DNA of 64,000 nt from a virus: IMG/VR virus record IMGVR_UViG_3300011113_000649, positions 41,554 to 105,553 of that record; one strand, 5' to 3'. The notes below the pieces were generated by a model. That model did no database searches, was not told the DNA's origin, and was given only the letters and a program-made list of their open reading frames with translations. The translations under genes and the position numbers were made by a program. This document shows positions 1 to 7,540 of this stretch, in pieces (within the stretch, counting starts at the first letter, position 1; each line of letters begins with the position of its first letter).

Positions 1-1030
1 TTTTAATTTGTTCGGCTGCTTTTTTACCTGCTTCATCATTATCTGTTAAAACTATTAAAGTCATCGCACCAGAAGAGTCTAATAAAATTTTTTGTCTGTC
101 ACTAAGCGATGAACCAAAAATAGCTACACTATTGTGAATACCATTTTCTTCTAGTCTCCACACATTTCCCGGACTCTCAACAATGATTGCTATTCCGGTG
201 TCATATATATGATCTTTAGCAAACCAGAAATTGTAAAGATAGTTTTGACTTTTAAAGTCGGCACTATGCTTCCATTTTGGATATCCCCATTTTTTATCAT
301 CAGATGGACACAAATTAGATGTGTCGTGATAAGATGAGCACTTTGTACATTTTTCAAAAATGCTGCGACCGGTACATCCTACCATATATTCATAATTACT
401 ATCATAAATAGGAACAACCACTCTTTGATACATTGGCTTAGACGGGTTGGCACACAGTCCTACATCATATCTCTGTAGTGTACTATCTTTATAGTTTCTA
501 TCTATATAATATTGCGCTGGAATATTTATAGCTTTTATTATTTGATTTCTAGTAATTCTACTGTCAGACTTTTCTGCTTTAGCGTTTATATAGTTGATAA
601 TATTAGTAAAATTATTTTTCTCTTTTTCTGTTTTAGATATTTTGATACTACTTAGATCTTTATTTAAAAAAGCTTGAACATACTCTAGGGCTTCATTAAA
701 GGAACAACTAGCATCTCCTGGTTCAGACCAATGATATTTTTGATGAGATATGATACCTCTTACAAAACCAATAATTGAAGACTTGAATTCTTGCTCACAA
801 TTATGTGTGCGACACTTCCAATTGCCCCTATACCTGTCTCCGTCTGGATATATATTGAGCGCCGATGGATTATCTCCACCGTGTATGGGGCAACTCATTG
901 AAATCATCTTGGAATTATTTTTAAACTCTAATCCAAATGTATCTAATAGAGTTTCTATATTATCACACAAATCATCGCATAAAACTTTGAGTTTTGATTG
1001 ATCAATTGAAGGGTATTTCTTCTTCATCAT
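1..1030 (-). CDS. DnaG-type DNA primase, 3' part missing (runs off window)
   Basis: This gene should synthesise RNA primers for lagging-strand replication with the helicase encoded just upstream. I translated it directly. The N-terminal region holds a CHC2-like zinc motif (CPIHGGDN followed by CRTHNC), then a linker, then a TOPRIM core with VESPGN (the acidic ExPG motif) and DNDEAG (the DxDxxG motif). A second Cys cluster (CTKC followed by a Cys about 12 residues on) lies before the TOPRIM domain. It starts at ATG ATG inside the end of the helicase gene, a 29-nt overlap without a clear Shine-Dalgarno (SD), so translation is probably coupled. The C-terminal end lies beyond base 1. Confidence 0.9.
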   Translation of the reverse strand, partial: MMKKKYPSIDQSKLKVLCDDLCDNIETLLDTFGLEFKNNSKMISMSCPIHGGDNPSALNIYPDGDRYRGNWKCRTHNCEQEFKSSIIGFVRGIISHQKYHWSEPGDASCSFNEALEYVQAFLNKDLSSIKISKTEKEKNNFTNIINYINAKAEKSDSRITRNQIIKAINIPAQYYIDRNYKDSTLQRYDVGLCANPSKPMYQRVVVPIYDSNYEYMVGCTGRSIFEKCTKCSSYHDTSNLCPSDDKKWGYPKWKHSADFKSQNYLYNFWFAKDHIYDTGIAIIVESPGNVWRLEENGIHNSVAIFGSSLSDRQKILLDSSGAMTLIVLTDNDEAGKKAAEQIK

Positions 1031-2468
1031 AGTCTGCTTGTTCATCTACAACAAATCCTTCGTCTTCGTTTTTAGTGTTGTTTAATAATTCTAATCTTGT
1101 TTTGCCTTCTGTAATTTTGGCACACCAACCCTTCATATGACAATTAATATAATCATTATCATCAAGTCCACCGCCGTGACGGCTCACTAATGGTAGTAGT
1201 TTTCTGTTTCCGTTTGTTGGTCCATCTTCAGCTATTTCTTCATCGCTTTTGCGTTTAAAAATACTAAAATTACTACACAGCCAAATAATTCTATCAGAAC
1301 CACTAGCAGTATCTGTACTTTCTTTCGTAATACCATCCCGGTTCAACTGTATAAATGCAACAATCGGTATTTGATATCTTACAGCAAAATTATGTAAACT
1401 GGTCATCATAAACCCTAAGACCTGATACTCTTTTAGATCTTGATTCATTCCTTGACTATCCATAAGTTTCAAATAATCATAGAAAATCACACATTGTTTA
1501 GCTGTTCCATCGTCATTTAATCCAACTTCTTTTAAGATCCATCTACGCATAATTGCTAATTGTTCTTCAAATGGCTTGCCGGCGATACTCTTATAGAAGA
1601 GTCTAGTAGATTTAAGTTCTTCAGCTGCTTTTAATATTTTAGTTTTAGTATCAGCAGATTCTGCAAATCTTCCTGTTTCTATAGCATTAATTTCTACTTC
1701 TGTCATCATACCAAGAACTCTATTAATATGGTCTACTGTATTCATTTCTGTATCCATATTTAAAACAGGAATATTATGTTTATGTGCTATATGAAAACCT
1801 ATATTATCAGACAACAAGGTTTTGCCTGTTTTTGGTCTAGCCGCAATAACGTTTACAGTTCCTTTTCTTAATCCTCCGCCGATTGCCTGATCATAAACCG
1901 GAAAACCGGTAGGTATTCCTATTTGATCGACTTTGTTTTCTTCAAGACTTTTAATGTACTGATCAATATCTTTACCGATACTTATCGGATTATTGTCTGT
2001 ATCATTTAGCAAAGAAGAAAAATTAAAAACGGCGTCCTCCGCAACACCTAATATAGATGCTATCGGCTCATTACCATTAACTTCTAATAGTTTATCTCCA
2101 GCCTGTTCAAGCTGTTTTCTTAACAGCCTAGCTATTTCTAACTTGCGTATTTTAGCAGCAAATTTGCGAACATTTTCTAGACTAACAGGAAAATCTATAA
2201 TAGCTTTAAGGTGTTGTGCTTCTTCTTTTTTGGTAAAAATATTAGAAACACCAATGTCTTGGGCGGCAGAGTATATAGAAGCCACATCAATTGATGGCTT
2301 TTGTTCGTTTTCGCACAGGTATTTTAAGCATTGATATATAATGCTATTGCTGTCAATAGTAAACGATGACGCTTGAACTATATCTGCAACATCTAAATAC
2401 GCATCTTCTCCATACCTGCAAATACCCGCCAATACCGCTCTTTCAGATGCTGGATCACACAATATCAT
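1002..2468 (-). CDS. Replicative DNA helicase, DnaB/gp41 type
   Basis: This is a hexameric 5'-3' replicative helicase that unwinds the fork and works with the primase encoded immediately downstream. The N-terminal helical domain (about residues 1-110) is followed by a RecA-like core with the Walker A motif ARPKTGKT near residues 210-217, NMDTEM shortly after, FYDYLKLM as Walker B, and SRHGGG near the end. At 488 aa it has the usual DnaB length. No intein is present, although gp41-type helicases are known intein hosts in related phage metagenomes. It lies 4 nt after a small zinc-ribbon gene and overlaps the primase. Confidence 0.92.
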   Translation of the reverse strand: MILCDPASERAVLAGICRYGEDAYLDVADIVQASSFTIDSNSIIYQCLKYLCENEQKPSIDVASIYSAAQDIGVSNIFTKKEEAQHLKAIIDFPVSLENVRKFAAKIRKLEIARLLRKQLEQAGDKLLEVNGNEPIASILGVAEDAVFNFSSLLNDTDNNPISIGKDIDQYIKSLEENKVDQIGIPTGFPVYDQAIGGGLRKGTVNVIAARPKTGKTLLSDNIGFHIAHKHNIPVLNMDTEMNTVDHINRVLGMMTEVEINAIETGRFAESADTKTKILKAAEELKSTRLFYKSIAGKPFEEQLAIMRRWILKEVGLNDDGTAKQCVIFYDYLKLMDSQGMNQDLKEYQVLGFMMTSLHNFAVRYQIPIVAFIQLNRDGITKESTDTASGSDRIIWLCSNFSIFKRKSDEEIAEDGPTNGNRKLLPLVSRHGGGLDDNDYINCHMKGWCAKITEGKTRLELLNNTKNEDEGFVVDEQADYDEEEIPFN

Positions 2469-2472
2469 TTTT

Positions 2473-2832
2473 TCACCCTGCTGAAGTTGAACACTTATTG
2501 CACTTATATCTTTCTACCGATTCTATCAAAGATGGATTAGTTTGTTCTTCTTTTCCACATACTCTGCATTTAACCTTCGCTGGTTTGTAATTTCGAGATC
2601 TTTGCGTTGGGGGTAGTTTTCTTAGTTTCTTGTCTATCTCAACATCGTCTTTATGCATACCTGATTCGGACATTGTATCAAACTTATTTTTAGTTTTTTT
2701 GGCTTTATTTTTCTTAGTATTGGTATTTTGGGCTGGTTTAGATGATTGCTCTTCTACAGAGTCGCTATCGTCCGACAACCCTCTTTGCAAAATAGCTATT
2801 AGTTGTTTAATATCGTCTTGATCAAGACCCAT
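2473..2832 (-). CDS. Small zinc-ribbon protein in replication operon
   Basis: The function is unknown. The first 60 residues are acidic and then very lysine-rich and probably disordered. The C-terminus carries a four-cysteine zinc ribbon, CRVCGKE and CNKC, about 18 residues apart. It is 119 aa long, overlaps the preceding gene by 11 nt and precedes the helicase by 4 nt, so a replication accessory role is plausible from context only. Confidence 0.7.
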   Translation of the reverse strand: MGLDQDDIKQLIAILQRGLSDDSDSVEEQSSKPAQNTNTKKNKAKKTKNKFDTMSESGMHKDDVEIDKKLRKLPPTQRSRNYKPAKVKCRVCGKEEQTNPSLIESVERYKCNKCSTSAG

Positions 2833-3310
2833 TTTTCACCTTATTTCTTTGTATTGATAATAAAATATCTGATAAATTTTTGATACCATTGGCTAAATAC
2901 GAAAGCCTATCTGATCTTTGTTTAGCAAATTTTTTAATATTATTTAATGCTTGTGCTCTATCGTTATGTTTGATAGCCTGCCCACTTTTTTCTAGATATC
3001 CATACCCTTTATAATTATTGATTTCATCAGAAATAGTTTCCTTAATAGTCTCATCTGCCCAATTGTATCTAGCCAACTCTCTATTAATAGTGCGTTGAAT
3101 ATGAAATGAAAATTGGCCAAGACGATATGATATTTGAGCACAGTCTTCCGGATTAAGTTTTTCTAAAGTGTCTCTATTCATTGTCAAGTATTCGTTCAGT
3201 TCGCTTTCTTGCAACAGATCATTCTTATATGTCGGTAGACCTACAGACTGTTCATATTCATCAAGAATATCATCCCAGTATTTTATCTCTTCCTTGGTAG
3301 ATTTATGCAT
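2822..3310 (-). CDS. Hypothetical helical protein in replication operon
   Basis: I do not recognise this 162-aa protein. It is charged and predicted mostly helical, with no cysteines and no membrane segment. It sits between a nuclease-like gene and the zinc-ribbon/helicase pair, overlapping both by 8-11 nt. A helicase loader or single-strand binding role would be a guess from position alone. Confidence 0.65.
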   Translation of the reverse strand: MHKSTKEEIKYWDDILDEYEQSVGLPTYKNDLLQESELNEYLTMNRDTLEKLNPEDCAQISYRLGQFSFHIQRTINRELARYNWADETIKETISDEINNYKGYGYLEKSGQAIKHNDRAQALNNIKKFAKQRSDRLSYLANGIKNLSDILLSIQRNKVKNGS

Positions 3311-3710
3311 TGTTTAATTTCTCTTCCCATTGTGATTCATTTTCATAGTGAGGTAAAACAATATATTTGATGTCGTTTATATCACACCACTCTTCTTTTT
3401 CTCTGTCTCTTTTTTGAGATTTTAAGAAGGCCAACATATTATTATGATAGAATCCAACAAAGTTATAGTGCTGTTCTCCATGTACTTCTACACATAGCCT
3501 TTTAAGAGGTAAATAAAAATCCAAATATAATGTTTCACTGCGTCTAAGCGGAATCGGCACTTCTTCTAAAATTTGTAAAGTCGGAAAATGATTGGTAATT
3601 AATTCTCTGGCTTTTAAATGAAAACTAGAACGATTATTGATTTTACCATGTGCCATGTTCCCTGTCAACTGCCAACTATGAGCTATGCCATCTAAATCTT
3701 TTACTTGCAT
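3303..3710 (-). CDS. PD-(D/E)XK/Vsr-like endonuclease
   Basis: This 135-aa protein resembles the small restriction-endonuclease-fold nucleases (DUF559/Vsr-like). The likely active site is LYLDFYLPLKRLCVEVHGE, where an Asp on one strand is followed by the E-x-H-G-E strand, then QHY. The C-terminus has the family's alternating strand and helix pattern (KYIVLPHYE). It overlaps the UvsX/RecA gene by 10 nt, which suggests a recombination or DNA-processing role. A related active-site pattern occurs in the homing endonuclease at 46506-47408, but this gene is not inside another gene. Confidence 0.65.
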   Translation of the reverse strand: MQVKDLDGIAHSWQLTGNMAHGKINNRSSFHLKARELITNHFPTLQILEEVPIPLRRSETLYLDFYLPLKRLCVEVHGEQHYNFVGFYHNNMLAFLKSQKRDREKEEWCDINDIKYIVLPHYENESQWEEKLNNA

Positions 3711-4717
3711 TTAATTCCCATTGTCTCTTTTAGAGATGACACCAAACCTTCATATGCTTTAGCATTTTCTAACAAGAAATTTCTAACTTTTTCTGTGCCT
3801 TGAAACTTAGGTTTATCTTCAATAGTAGTCAGAGTATACCACGCTCCACCCTTGTGTATCAAACCCATATCTGAAGCTAAGCATATAGCTTCCATATATT
3901 TATCGATACCTTGTCCGTATCTTATATAACTAGTAATTTGACCACCAGGAGGTCCAAGAGCAGAACACGCCACTTGCCACTCAATCTCTTGTCCTATTTG
4001 ACTACTATCGGCACTTAATACCCAAGGCTTGAAAGTTTTTGCTCGAATTTTAATATCTGTTTGATATGCTATCGCCTGACCGCTTTTCTCTTTAAATTCA
4101 GCACCATAACCTGTTGGATTACCCATTAAATGAGTAATACCAATTACAATGTTTTTATTCACAGGTATAACATTCGCAACTTTACGACAAAATTTAGCTA
4201 AAAGTTTTGCACCATCTGCTCTTTGCATTTTATCCATTTCGCTAGTAATTTCTGCTTCTGTACATAGCGCAGAATATGAGTCTATTATAACTATAGACCC
4301 AGGTATTTCATTAATAATTTTCTCTGCTATTTGGAGATATTCTTCGGCGTGTAATATCTTACCCTGTTGACTCCCTATGACATGGAATCTAGATAAGTCT
4401 AAACCCGGTATTCCTTCTAGGTCTCTTTTTTTGAGTCTGCCTTCTATATTTAGATAGTATACTTCCCTAGGTGTTTTTAAATCACCATTATATTCTGGTC
4501 TCTGTGCCGTAGCGGCAAAATCTAAAGAGGTTGTGGTTTTACCACATTTGGGTTGTCCTGTAAATACAACAAAACTTCCTTCTGGTATTCCACCATTAAG
4601 AACTATATCTAAAGAAGGACTAACGGGTATAATTACTAATTTCTTATCAACAACCGCATTGCCACTTAGAATAATATCTTCGCCAAATATTTTAGTTACG
4701 TCTTCTTTAACACTCAT
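3701..4717 (-). CDS. uvsX: Recombinase, RecA/UvsX family
   Basis: This is a strand-exchange ATPase that pairs single-stranded DNA with homologous duplex for repair and recombination-dependent replication. The Walker A motif GQPKCGKTT is at residues 54-62, Walker B is IVIIDSYSAL, and the loop-2 region is followed by GPPGGQ. The C-terminal part (YGQGIDKYMEAICLASDMG then GGAWYTL) follows the bacterial RecA pattern. The 338-aa length is normal. It is uninterrupted by inteins and overlaps both neighbours by about 10 nt. Confidence 0.9.
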   Translation of the reverse strand: MSVKEDVTKIFGEDIILSGNAVVDKKLVIIPVSPSLDIVLNGGIPEGSFVVFTGQPKCGKTTTSLDFAATAQRPEYNGDLKTPREVYYLNIEGRLKKRDLEGIPGLDLSRFHVIGSQQGKILHAEEYLQIAEKIINEIPGSIVIIDSYSALCTEAEITSEMDKMQRADGAKLLAKFCRKVANVIPVNKNIVIGITHLMGNPTGYGAEFKEKSGQAIAYQTDIKIRAKTFKPWVLSADSSQIGQEIEWQVACSALGPPGGQITSYIRYGQGIDKYMEAICLASDMGLIHKGGAWYTLTTIEDKPKFQGTEKVRNFLLENAKAYEGLVSSLKETMGIKCK

Positions 4718-5135
4718 TATCTATATCCTTTAATTTAGAAAATATGTTCTTGGTATTTTTACTATTGATAGGGCCAAACTTTACGCTTTCCACCCTATTC
4801 AAATTGAGAGTTAGATTTGTATTTTCTGCATCTAGTTTTTTCTGTTCTGTTTCTATCATAGGAACAAGATGTGGTGCTCGCAGAGAATAAATTTTTGCGG
4901 CTTTTGGATCTTTTAATGCTCTTACAATAGCAATATCGTTGTACTTTTTAACTAGTTTATACGCAGACGATATTTGATTTTTATAATAAGATGCCCATTC
5001 TTTATTAAGCCAGAACCTATAATGCAAGTCTAGCTTATCTTTTTTCGCCTTATTCTCACAAATTAGTTCGGTTATATATTGTGCCGCACTAACTTCTTTG
5101 TCGTTAGAATATTTCGATATGTATTTTTTAGCCAT
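4707..5135 (-). CDS. Hypothetical protein between recombinase and HTH-like gene
   Basis: This 142-aa protein is unrecognised. It is basic and helical in its first 90 residues (RFWLNKEWASYYKNQISSAY) and has a loose tail. It is co-transcribed with uvsX, overlapping it by 11 nt and overlapping the upstream gene by 8 nt. No catalytic motif is visible. Confidence 0.65.
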   Translation of the reverse strand: MAKKYISKYSNDKEVSAAQYITELICENKAKKDKLDLHYRFWLNKEWASYYKNQISSAYKLVKKYNDIAIVRALKDPKAAKIYSLRAPHLVPMIETEQKKLDAENTNLTLNLNRVESVKFGPINSKNTKNIFSKLKDIDNEC

Positions 5136-5460
5136 TGGGTCTAAAGATAGCGTTTTTGCTTGTTCTAGAAGTTGCTGATCTAAAATTTTTAACTAGTTCG
5201 TCATTAAGTTGAGAAGCGCCTTCTGTCATAACGCTAACATTATTAGTTTTTTTAGCAGCGGTGTGTCTGGTCATTAGGTTTTGACTTTTGCTAATTTTGC
5301 GAGGTTTGTCTTGTTTAGGTTCATCGAGTATACCATCCACGATAGCTTCTGCAATACCTAGTTCTAAAGCGATATCTTTGGATTTAAGCTTTAGTGTGTC
5401 ATGCAAATATTTTACTGCATATTCAGTTTGTTTGTTTCTGGTTTTATTGTTTTTAGTCAT
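5128..5460 (-). CDS. Small helix-turn-helix-like protein
   Basis: This 110-aa basic protein has a possible helix-turn-helix at residues 15-45 (LKLKSKDIALELGIAEAIVD), followed by a lysine-rich, low-complexity tail. It could bind DNA. It abuts the upstream gene at its start and overlaps the next by 8 nt. The family is not recognised. Confidence 0.6.
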   Translation of the reverse strand: MTKNNKTRNKQTEYAVKYLHDTLKLKSKDIALELGIAEAIVDGILDEPKQDKPRKISKSQNLMTRHTAAKKTNNVSVMTEGASQLNDELVKNFRSATSRTSKNAIFRPNG

Positions 5461-5855
5461 TATGCCATCTCTCTTTCTGCATTATTGAGCCATGCTATGT
5501 TTTTTGTTGACAAAAAGTTTAAATATAAATCAAAAATTTTAGGGTTTACTTCTTTGAATTCAAATTCTTTACGGCCAATTTTAGCTATAAACTTTTGACT
5601 TTTACCTTCGCTAAACAAACCCATTGGATTAAAAATTTTGCCATATGTACCAACTTTAATATATAATTTATGTATACCATTTTTGTTAATAGACTTAGCA
5701 ACAACATTTTTTGATTCTTCTTTAGCTTGTGGTCTATTATTAGAGTCTATAAAATCGTGATCTCCTAAAATCGTGAAGTACTGAATATCTGACTCATTAG
5801 CTACTTTGGTTTTACTATTTTGATTGGGCGTAAAAATACAATTTTCTGTTTTCAT
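5460..5855 (-). CDS. Hypothetical protein
   Basis: This 131-aa protein of unknown function has a basic, beta-rich middle part (KLYIKVGTYGKIFNPMGLFS) and a C-terminal helix (LNFLSTKNIAWLNNAERE). The middle pattern is shared with small phage proteins of the replication region, but I cannot name a family. Its start overlaps the FmdB-like gene stop by 4 nt. Confidence 0.6.
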   Translation of the reverse strand: MKTENCIFTPNQNSKTKVANESDIQYFTILGDHDFIDSNNRPQAKEESKNVVAKSINKNGIHKLYIKVGTYGKIFNPMGLFSEGKSQKFIAKIGRKEFEFKEVNPKIFDLYLNFLSTKNIAWLNNAEREMA

Positions 5856-6235
5856 TTTTTTCGGCTCCGTTTATTTTTAATATTATTTGTTCCAGGCCAC
5901 AATGTTTTTTGTGATTTCTTTAGTCTGCTCATACCAGATGGCAATGGCTTAGCTTCTTCTTTATTATCTCTATAGTCATTATGTTTTTGATAAAGCTCTA
6001 TTTTTTGATCTTCGCTCATGCGTTCTGTATTTCTTAAGGCCAAATCCCCTATAGTTTTTAGTTCGCTATTAGACTTTTTAACAGATGCTGACTGGGTTAA
6101 TACGTCGTTTACATAAAGTCTATTGGAGCGTTTATTACATTGAGGACATTTAGCGTGAGGATCATAGTCTTTGATATAAAAGAAAAGCTCAAATACTTGA
6201 TCGCATTTATCGCAGTTATATGTGTAGTTAGGCAT
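5852..6235 (-). CDS. FmdB-type zinc-ribbon protein
   Basis: The N-terminus has the FmdB-family pattern: a YTYNCDKCDQVFE knuckle followed about 20 residues later by CPQCNKRS. The family is thought to be regulatory. The remaining 80 residues are charged and end in a very basic tail. It overlaps the HNH gene by 8 nt. The exact role in the phage is unknown. Confidence 0.75.
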   Translation of the reverse strand: MPNYTYNCDKCDQVFELFFYIKDYDPHAKCPQCNKRSNRLYVNDVLTQSASVKKSNSELKTIGDLALRNTERMSEDQKIELYQKHNDYRDNKEEAKPLPSGMSRLKKSQKTLWPGTNNIKNKRSRKK

Positions 6236-6812
6236 AGTATGCTTCTGGCAAATAAGTTTTCCATTCCTTGGGGATATCTGTTTTTATTTTATGAAGATGG
6301 TGGCTAATAGGCAAGTATTTTTGGCTTTTAGTGGGTTTTATAGGAATATTTATTAGCGGCATATTTGCTTGTTTGGGTGTTTTGTTTCCTTTTTTCCTAT
6401 TACATGGAACACAAGCTGTTACTATATTTGTCCAACAAGTTGGAGAAGCTTGACTATGTGACCAAACAGATTTTGGAATAACATGATCATACGTCAAATA
6501 ACCAGCTTCATACTGATTTCCACAATATTGACAGGTATAATTATCTCTTAAAAAGATATTTTTACGAGAAAATATTAGCGTTTGATTAGTTTGTCTGAAA
6601 AATCTTTTAGTCCTAGCCACCGCGGGTATAGGGTATTTTTTATTATTGACCCCATTAATATGGTCGTTTTTAAAAAAATCAATAATATCAATACCGTATC
6701 GAGGATTATCCTCATACTTCATGTGCCAGACAACCGCTTTTTTCCAATGAATTATAGATAACGGAGTAAAATCTGCATTAAGCAATAAGCACTTACTATT
6801 TTGTTGTCTCAT
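6228..6812 (-). CDS. HNH endonuclease
   Basis: This is a metal-dependent nuclease of the HNH type common in bacteria and phages. The core runs from CQYCG through YDHVIPKS (His of the beta-beta-alpha-metal motif) to ACVPCNRKKGNK (structural cysteines and Asn). It is 194 aa long, with the typical N-terminal extension CLLLNADFTPLS. It is embedded in the replication operon, overlapping both neighbours, so it is more likely a resident gene than a recent homing insertion. Confidence 0.88.
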   Translation of the reverse strand: MRQQNSKCLLLNADFTPLSIIHWKKAVVWHMKYEDNPRYGIDIIDFFKNDHINGVNNKKYPIPAVARTKRFFRQTNQTLIFSRKNIFLRDNYTCQYCGNQYEAGYLTYDHVIPKSVWSHSQASPTCWTNIVTACVPCNRKKGNKTPKQANMPLINIPIKPTKSQKYLPISHHLHKIKTDIPKEWKTYLPEAYYA

Positions 6813-7518
6813 TTTCTACAGTTTCTAGTCTAGCTAAAATTTTGCCAATAATAGGATTACGAATAATATCAGCATTATTCAATTGAGACACACCGATACC
6901 TTCTATGTCTTGTAAGTTAGATATTAATTGTAAAAATCCACCCCTGAGATATCTTTGCAAATCCGATTGGCTTATATCTCCAGTTAATACCATTTTACTC
7001 TCATTGCCAATACGAGTCAATAACATTTTTAATTGATCGTACGAAGCATTTTGACACTCATCAGCGACAATAAAACAATTATGAAAGTTACGACCTCTCA
7101 TCAATCCAAGAGGTACAATTTCTATTTTGTTTTGTGTTTTTAAACTAACATATTGACTTATTGGTATAAAGTGTACAATTTCATCTAAAATAGGTAAAAG
7201 ATATGGGTGAAGTTTTTCTTCTGCTGTTCCAGGCAAAAATCCTAATTTTTCACCAGATTCTACAACGGGTCTTGTGATAACTATTTTATTAACTTTATTT
7301 TCTAGTAAATACTCAATTGCCATACCAACAGCAATATGTGTTTTACCACTACCAGCAACACCCTGGCAAAAGGTTATAGTATTTTCTGCAATTGTTCTTA
7401 CAAATTCATGCTGATTAATAGTTTTTGGTTTAAGTCTATTTTTATAAGCAAAGCCAGAACTATTTTGTACTAATGAATTTGTAGCATCTATAGTCTTTTT
7501 CTTTTTTTGTTTTCTCAA
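6796..7518 (-). CDS. phoH: PhoH-like ATPase
   Basis: PhoH-family P-loop ATPase, very common in phages. The Walker A motif GVAGSGKT is at residues 53-60 and Walker B is FIVADECQNAS, followed by GDISQSDLQR typical of the family. The start appears to be TTG, preceded by AAAGG, and the extreme N-terminus is lysine-rich. It lies between NrdJ and the HNH gene, overlapping the latter by 17 nt. Family roles proposed are RNA- or nucleotide-linked; its phage role is not settled. Confidence 0.88.
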   Translation of the reverse strand: MRKQKKKKTIDATNSLVQNSSGFAYKNRLKPKTINQHEFVRTIAENTITFCQGVAGSGKTHIAVGMAIEYLLENKVNKIVITRPVVESGEKLGFLPGTAEEKLHPYLLPILDEIVHFIPISQYVSLKTQNKIEIVPLGLMRGRNFHNCFIVADECQNASYDQLKMLLTRIGNESKMVLTGDISQSDLQRYLRGGFLQLISNLQDIEGIGVSQLNNADIIRNPIIGKILARLETVENETTK

Positions 7519-7540
7519 GTTATACCTTTCGAAATATGGG

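Noticed and set aside
750-1001. Plus-strand frame of 83 codons
   Set aside because: It is antisense to the primase zinc-binding region, which translates to a convincing CHC2-type domain on the minus strand.
1002-2468. Possible split intein in the gp41-type helicase
   Set aside because: The Walker A and downstream motifs are uninterrupted and the 488-aa length is normal.
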